Below are positions 6,572 to 9,548 of a DNA stretch of 9,548 nt, piece after piece. Positions within the stretch are counted from its first letter, which is position 1. Every line of letters starts with the position of its first letter. The notes beneath the pieces were generated by a model. The model was not told the origin of the DNA. It made no database searches and saw only the letters and a program-made list of their open reading frames with translations. The stretch is from an uncultured beta proteobacterium (GTDB lineage: Bacteria > Pseudomonadota > Gammaproteobacteria > Burkholderiales > Burkholderiaceae): the NCBI GenBank assembly GCA_903892315.1, contig CAITHY010000027.1, forward strand, positions 1-9,548. The letters run 5' to 3'. A program made the position numbers and the translations under genes.

Positions 6572-7790
6572 TGCAAATAGTAAAGCCATCATGACTGCGC
6601 AGCAGTTGGGGAAATATTACCCCCTCTATAAAAAACCGAGTGATCGACTCAAACAATTACTCTTTGGGCGCTTTAAAAATTACACCCAATCATTTTGGGC
6701 CTTACGTGATCTGAATTTTGAAATTGCTGCAGGGGAAATTGTTGGCATCATCGGGCGTAATGGTGCCGGTAAGTCAACACTGCTACAAATACTTTGCGGC
6801 ACACTAAAGCCGAGCACCGGATCGCTAAATGTGAAGGGTCAAGTTGCGGCGCTCCTAGAGTTAGGCGCCGGTTTTAATCCCGACTTTACTGGCCGCGAAA
6901 ATATATTCATGAATGCGGCTATTTTGGGCTTAACACGCGAACAAACAGAACAAAAGCTCGATTCAATTATTGCATTTGCCGATATTGGACAATTTATTGA
7001 TCAGCCCGTTAAAACCTATTCGAGCGGCATGTTTATGCGCTTGGCATTTGCAGTCGCTACCAGCGTTGATCCAAAAATTTTAATCATTGATGAAGCGCTT
7101 TCAGTAGGTGATGGTGCCTTTGCACGAAAATCATTCGAACGCATCATGGCATTAAAAGACTCTGGGACAACTATTTTATTTTGCTCTCATGCTATGTATC
7201 AAATTGAGGCCTTATGTACTCGTGCACTTTGGTTAGAAGATGGTCATATTCGCATGGATGGCGCTCCAGCAACAGTCACAAGTGCCTATCAAAGCAGCTT
7301 AAATGAGAGCAGTCAAAAAACCATTGCTTCAGAACTTCCTGGCGCCCTACCTGCCTTATCGTCATCAGTTAATGGCTCAGGTCGTCTCACTGGGCTACAT
7401 GCCTATACTGAACAAGGGTCTAGCAGCCCCCTTCAAGTGCGCTCTTGCCAAAGCTCACTAACCATTAAGATCGACTTTCAGATTGATCCCAAGCTTCCAG
7501 TTCCGGGATTGGCATTAGGCATCACTGATCGCAATGGTCTTACTGTGGCTAGCGCGACAACGAAAAATGATCGTTACCTTTTGTCGGTGACACCAGAAGG
7601 AATTGGACATGCCAGCATCACCTTTCCCGAACTAGCTTTACTCAAAGGGCAATACTTCATCACTTTGTTTTTAATTTGTGAAAATGCGCTGCATATTTAC
7701 GATCAAGCCACTAACTACTTTTCGCTTGAAGTTAATCAAATTGGCCTAGAGCAAGGCTTAGTTCACTTAACCCACTTATGGGACAGTTAA
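6561..7790 (+). CDS. wzt: ABC exporter ATPase with C-terminal carbohydrate-binding-like domain (Wzt type)
   Basis: A 409-residue protein. The nucleotide-binding domain covers about 10-245, opening with LGKYYPLYKKPSDRLKQ, which is typical of Wzt proteins. It shows Walker A GRNGAGKST (65-73), a Q-loop region LLELGAGFNPDFTG (98-111), a signature YSSGM (153-157), Walker B ILIIDE (173-178) and the switch His210 in FCSHAM. All catalytic parts are present. After a linker (about 246-272) a beta-sandwich domain of about 135 residues follows, ending in FSLEVNQIGLEQGLVHLTHLW, as in Wzt C-domains that bind the capped end of an O-polysaccharide before export. This suggests export of a finished, terminally modified glycan rather than a KpsT-type capsule, whose ATPase lacks this domain. 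It overlaps the permease gene by 11 bases and the next gene by 13. Confidence 0.93.
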   Translation: MSFNANSKAIMTAQQLGKYYPLYKKPSDRLKQLLFGRFKNYTQSFWALRDLNFEIAAGEIVGIIGRNGAGKSTLLQILCGTLKPSTGSLNVKGQVAALLELGAGFNPDFTGRENIFMNAAILGLTREQTEQKLDSIIAFADIGQFIDQPVKTYSSGMFMRLAFAVATSVDPKILIIDEALSVGDGAFARKSFERIMALKDSGTTILFCSHAMYQIEALCTRALWLEDGHIRMDGAPATVTSAYQSSLNESSQKTIASELPGALPALSSSVNGSGRLTGLHAYTEQGSSSPLQVRSCQSSLTIKIDFQIDPKLPVPGLALGITDRNGLTVASATTKNDRYLLSVTPEGIGHASITFPELALLKGQYFITLFLICENALHIYDQATNYFSLEVNQIGLEQGLVHLTHLWDS

Positions 7791-8803
7791 ACTTGAACGC
7801 TGCGGGCAATGTCATTGATCCCATTGAGATTGGAGGGCACCATTTTGTCCTGCGTTACCTGCAGGAAAGTGATCAAGATGCGTTTATTCAATTACATCGC
7901 ACAGTCTTTGGTAGTACATTTAACGCAGATTGGTACCATTGGAAGTATCGCCAACGCACCGCCCCGGCATTAGGTTTATGGAGTACTGCTGGCGAACTAA
8001 TTGCCCACTGCGCCGGACTACCAAGGATGCTATACCTGCATTCCAAACCGCATACCGGCCTACAAATCGGCGATGTTATGGTACATCCAAAATGGCGCGC
8101 CATGTTCACCCGTAAGGGACCCTTCTATTGGGTTAGCTCTCATTTTTATCAAGATCAAATTGGCGCCAAAGCCCCTCATCAAATTGCCTATGGTTTTCCC
8201 AGCGTGCGTCACTTACGCTTAGCTCAAAAATTAGATCTCTCAGCCGATGGCGGTCAGATGTGGGAGCTAACCTGGCCAAATAAAGCCACTACAATGCCCT
8301 TTTATTGGCAAAGCCAAGGGCTTGCAACTCAGTCCTCTCTTTGGGAAAATATGCTAACCCAAGCATGGCAGAACATGCAGGTGCAGAATCAAAAATGGTG
8401 GTGGGCTGAGCGCAGTGTGCAAGAACTTCAGTGGCGCTATCGCGAACATCCTAGCCATACCCACGCATATCAAGTCTTAAAAAGACCTTGGTCAAATCGA
8501 ATCATTGGAGTGGCGATTTGGCGTTATACCGATGTTGCTCAGCAAGATATCTTATGGCTAGATTGGATTGGTTCGCCGCAGTATATACAGACAGCACAAC
8601 GCATGATGGCTAAACTGGCGCATCAAAAAAACGCTCGACTGCGAACGTGGGTAAGCGAGCCGCTATATCATCTCTTAAAAAATACCAGCTGCACAGCTAC
8701 AGCTGTTGCGGACCTCGGGATTGCTACGCGCTCTACAATAGATCTGACTAGTGTTAAGGAACAACCTTGGTGGTGGATGGCAGGTGATACGGATTTTTTA
8801 TGA
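7778..8803 (+). CDS. GNAT-like N-acyltransferase in the polysaccharide locus
   Basis: A 341-residue soluble protein with no signal peptide. The N-terminal half has GNAT features: FVLRYLQESDQDAFIQLHRTVFG (about 23-45, loosely read), WYHWKYRQRTAP (52-63) and the strand-to-loop DVMVHPKWR (99-107) where the acetyl-CoA pyrophosphate loop normally begins. That loop continues AMFTRKGPF instead of the usual RxxGxG/A, so cofactor binding may differ. IAYGFPSVRHLRLAQKL (136-152) and the second-half WRYREHP (219-225) suggest the longer GNAT-like family, perhaps two tandem GNAT folds, found near glycan genes. A likely role is acylation of an amino sugar or of the glycan end, but no substrate can be named. 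The start ATG 7778 lies inside the ATPase gene with no strong ribosome site, so translation probably depends on coupling. The stop overlaps the next start (ATGA). Confidence 0.7.
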   Translation: MGQLNLNAAGNVIDPIEIGGHHFVLRYLQESDQDAFIQLHRTVFGSTFNADWYHWKYRQRTAPALGLWSTAGELIAHCAGLPRMLYLHSKPHTGLQIGDVMVHPKWRAMFTRKGPFYWVSSHFYQDQIGAKAPHQIAYGFPSVRHLRLAQKLDLSADGGQMWELTWPNKATTMPFYWQSQGLATQSSLWENMLTQAWQNMQVQNQKWWWAERSVQELQWRYREHPSHTHAYQVLKRPWSNRIIGVAIWRYTDVAQQDILWLDWIGSPQYIQTAQRMMAKLAHQKNARLRTWVSEPLYHLLKNTSCTATAVADLGIATRSTIDLTSVKEQPWWWMAGDTDFL

Positions 8804-9534
8804 TGCATATTGATCCCCGCTTAGAGTTTGTAGTGTGTGTTAGCGACCAGGCTATCCTCAATCAGTATTTTTTAGCGTCTCCTTGCATTCAAGAAAAACG
8901 CTACCCTGTCAGTATTATTTTCAATCAACCCAGCGCTGGAGCAGCCTACAACCAACCTTGCACGCACCAGGCAGCAGAACGAAGTGCTACGTGGCGCATC
9001 TGGGTTCATCAAGATGTGTACTTGCCGGCTGGCTGGGATAGCCAATTTATTCAAAGCTTAAAAGAGGCCCAAATACGCTTTCCATTACTGCGCGTCGCTG
9101 GAGTCTATGGCGTTGCAGGACATGCGCCCCAAACCATACGTGCCGGAAAAATTCTCGATCGTGGTCACGTACTTCATGAAGCTATCGCACTGCCATGTTT
9201 GGTGGATAGCCTTGATGAGCTCCTTATTGCAACCCGCGCCGATGCGCAGTTATCTTTTGATCCGGCTTTAGGGTTTGACTTTTATGGGACCGATATAGTT
9301 TTAAGCGCTCAAGCTCAAGGTTATACAGCTGCGGTCATTGAGGCACCCTGTGAGCACTGGTCTAGCACACCGCAAAATCCACCGTTTCCCGCCGCCCTAA
9401 AACAACGTATAGTTCAAAGCGCTCTTGCTTTTGAAAATAAATGGCGCAGCAAACTGCCACTTGCCACTCCATGTTTTGAAATAGATCAGATTGGTGCAAC
9501 CGCCCGGTTTTTTGAAATTCAACGCCATGACTAA
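8800..9534 (+). CDS. Putative GT-A-like glycosyltransferase with HQDV motif
   Basis: A 244-residue soluble protein. The key stretch is RIWVHQDVYLPAGW (66-79): a hydrophobic strand ending in His-Gln-Asp-Val, which matches the DxD-like nucleotide-sugar and metal site of a small glycosyltransferase-like family related to GT2. Later come VDSLDELLIA (135-144), GFDFYGTDIVLSAQAQGY (158-175), where the Asp is the likely catalytic base region, and CEHWS (184-188), a C-terminal His often completing the metal site. Substrate is unknown. The N-terminal part is shorter than in classic GT2 enzymes. Start ATG 8800 overlaps the previous stop (ATGA); ATG 8803 immediately after is equally possible and shortens the protein by one residue. 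It probably acts in the cytoplasm on the glycan exported by the upstream ABC pair. Confidence 0.7.
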   Translation: MMHIDPRLEFVVCVSDQAILNQYFLASPCIQEKRYPVSIIFNQPSAGAAYNQPCTHQAAERSATWRIWVHQDVYLPAGWDSQFIQSLKEAQIRFPLLRVAGVYGVAGHAPQTIRAGKILDRGHVLHEAIALPCLVDSLDELLIATRADAQLSFDPALGFDFYGTDIVLSAQAQGYTAAVIEAPCEHWSSTPQNPPFPAALKQRIVQSALAFENKWRSKLPLATPCFEIDQIGATARFFEIQRHD

Positions 9535-9548
9535 AAATTTGCATCGCT
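9527..9548 (+). CDS. Start of a further gene, cut by the window edge
   Basis: ATG at 9527 opens a frame reading MTKNLHR to the window end and overlaps the preceding stop codon by eight bases. This repeats the overlap pattern of every other junction in this operon. Only seven codons are visible, so no function can be given, and the call rests on context alone. Confidence 0.4.

Noticed and set aside
7888..8222. Small frames within the GNAT-like gene on both strands
   Set aside because: Compositionally they read as frame-shifted copies of the real gene and have no domain pattern.
1..9548. tRNA, rRNA, CRISPR arrays, insertion sequences, integrase or attachment sites
   Set aside because: No cloverleaf, regular spacer repeat, transposase motif or terminal inverted repeat was seen by eye on either strand.

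Overview
The window looks like chromosomal DNA of a betaproteobacterium, most likely a Burkholderiales lineage with moderate GC (a Polynucleobacter-like genome would fit). This rests on protein style (Wzt/Wzm pair, FecR next to CHASE2, Crp-type regulator), dense overlapping genes and base composition judged by eye. Genus is inference. There is no sign of mobile elements, RNA genes or CRISPR, and no gap over 300 bases lacks a gene. Bases 1-50 lie past the end of the first gene and show no clear terminator or other feature.

Left half, minus strand (read from 4888 down to 51): three genes in order. A secreted or surface FecR-domain protein has an extra C-terminal beta-rich domain. A CHASE2-domain membrane protein with a class III cyclase-like domain starts directly at the FecR stop codon (TAA then TTG). 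After about 100 bases comes an exported TPR plus outer-membrane beta-barrel protein ending in Phe-Gly-Trp. The cyclase domain keeps both metal-binding Asp residues but lacks the base-specifying Lys and Asp/Thr and the catalytic Asn and Arg, so it is probably not an active nucleotide cyclase of the usual kind.

Middle (4889-5066): a divergent control region. It holds a near-consensus CRP-type box (5013-5028, 9 of 10 consensus half-site bases). Its centre lies 41.5 bases upstream of the start predicted from an extended -10 (4986-4994) that faces the FecR operon. That is the classic class II CRP-activation arrangement.

Right half, plus strand: a Crp/Fnr-family regulator is followed, by overlapping stop and start codons throughout, by an ABC-2 polysaccharide-export permease (Wzm type), its ATPase with a C-terminal carbohydrate-binding-like domain (Wzt type), a GNAT-like acyltransferase, a GT-A-like putative glycosyltransferase, and the first codons of another gene running off the right edge. 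This is the export and assembly part of a cell-surface polysaccharide locus.

Working model (inference): the Crp-like regulator is made together with the polysaccharide exporter and acts on the divergent FecR-CHASE2-barrel operon through the box between them. That would link polysaccharide export to an envelope module of a periplasmic or surface FecR protein, a membrane CHASE2 sensor and an outer-membrane barrel. The TPR-barrel and the beta-domain of the FecR protein together recall a Slam-type (type XI) secretor with its client, a hypothesis that needs structure comparison.
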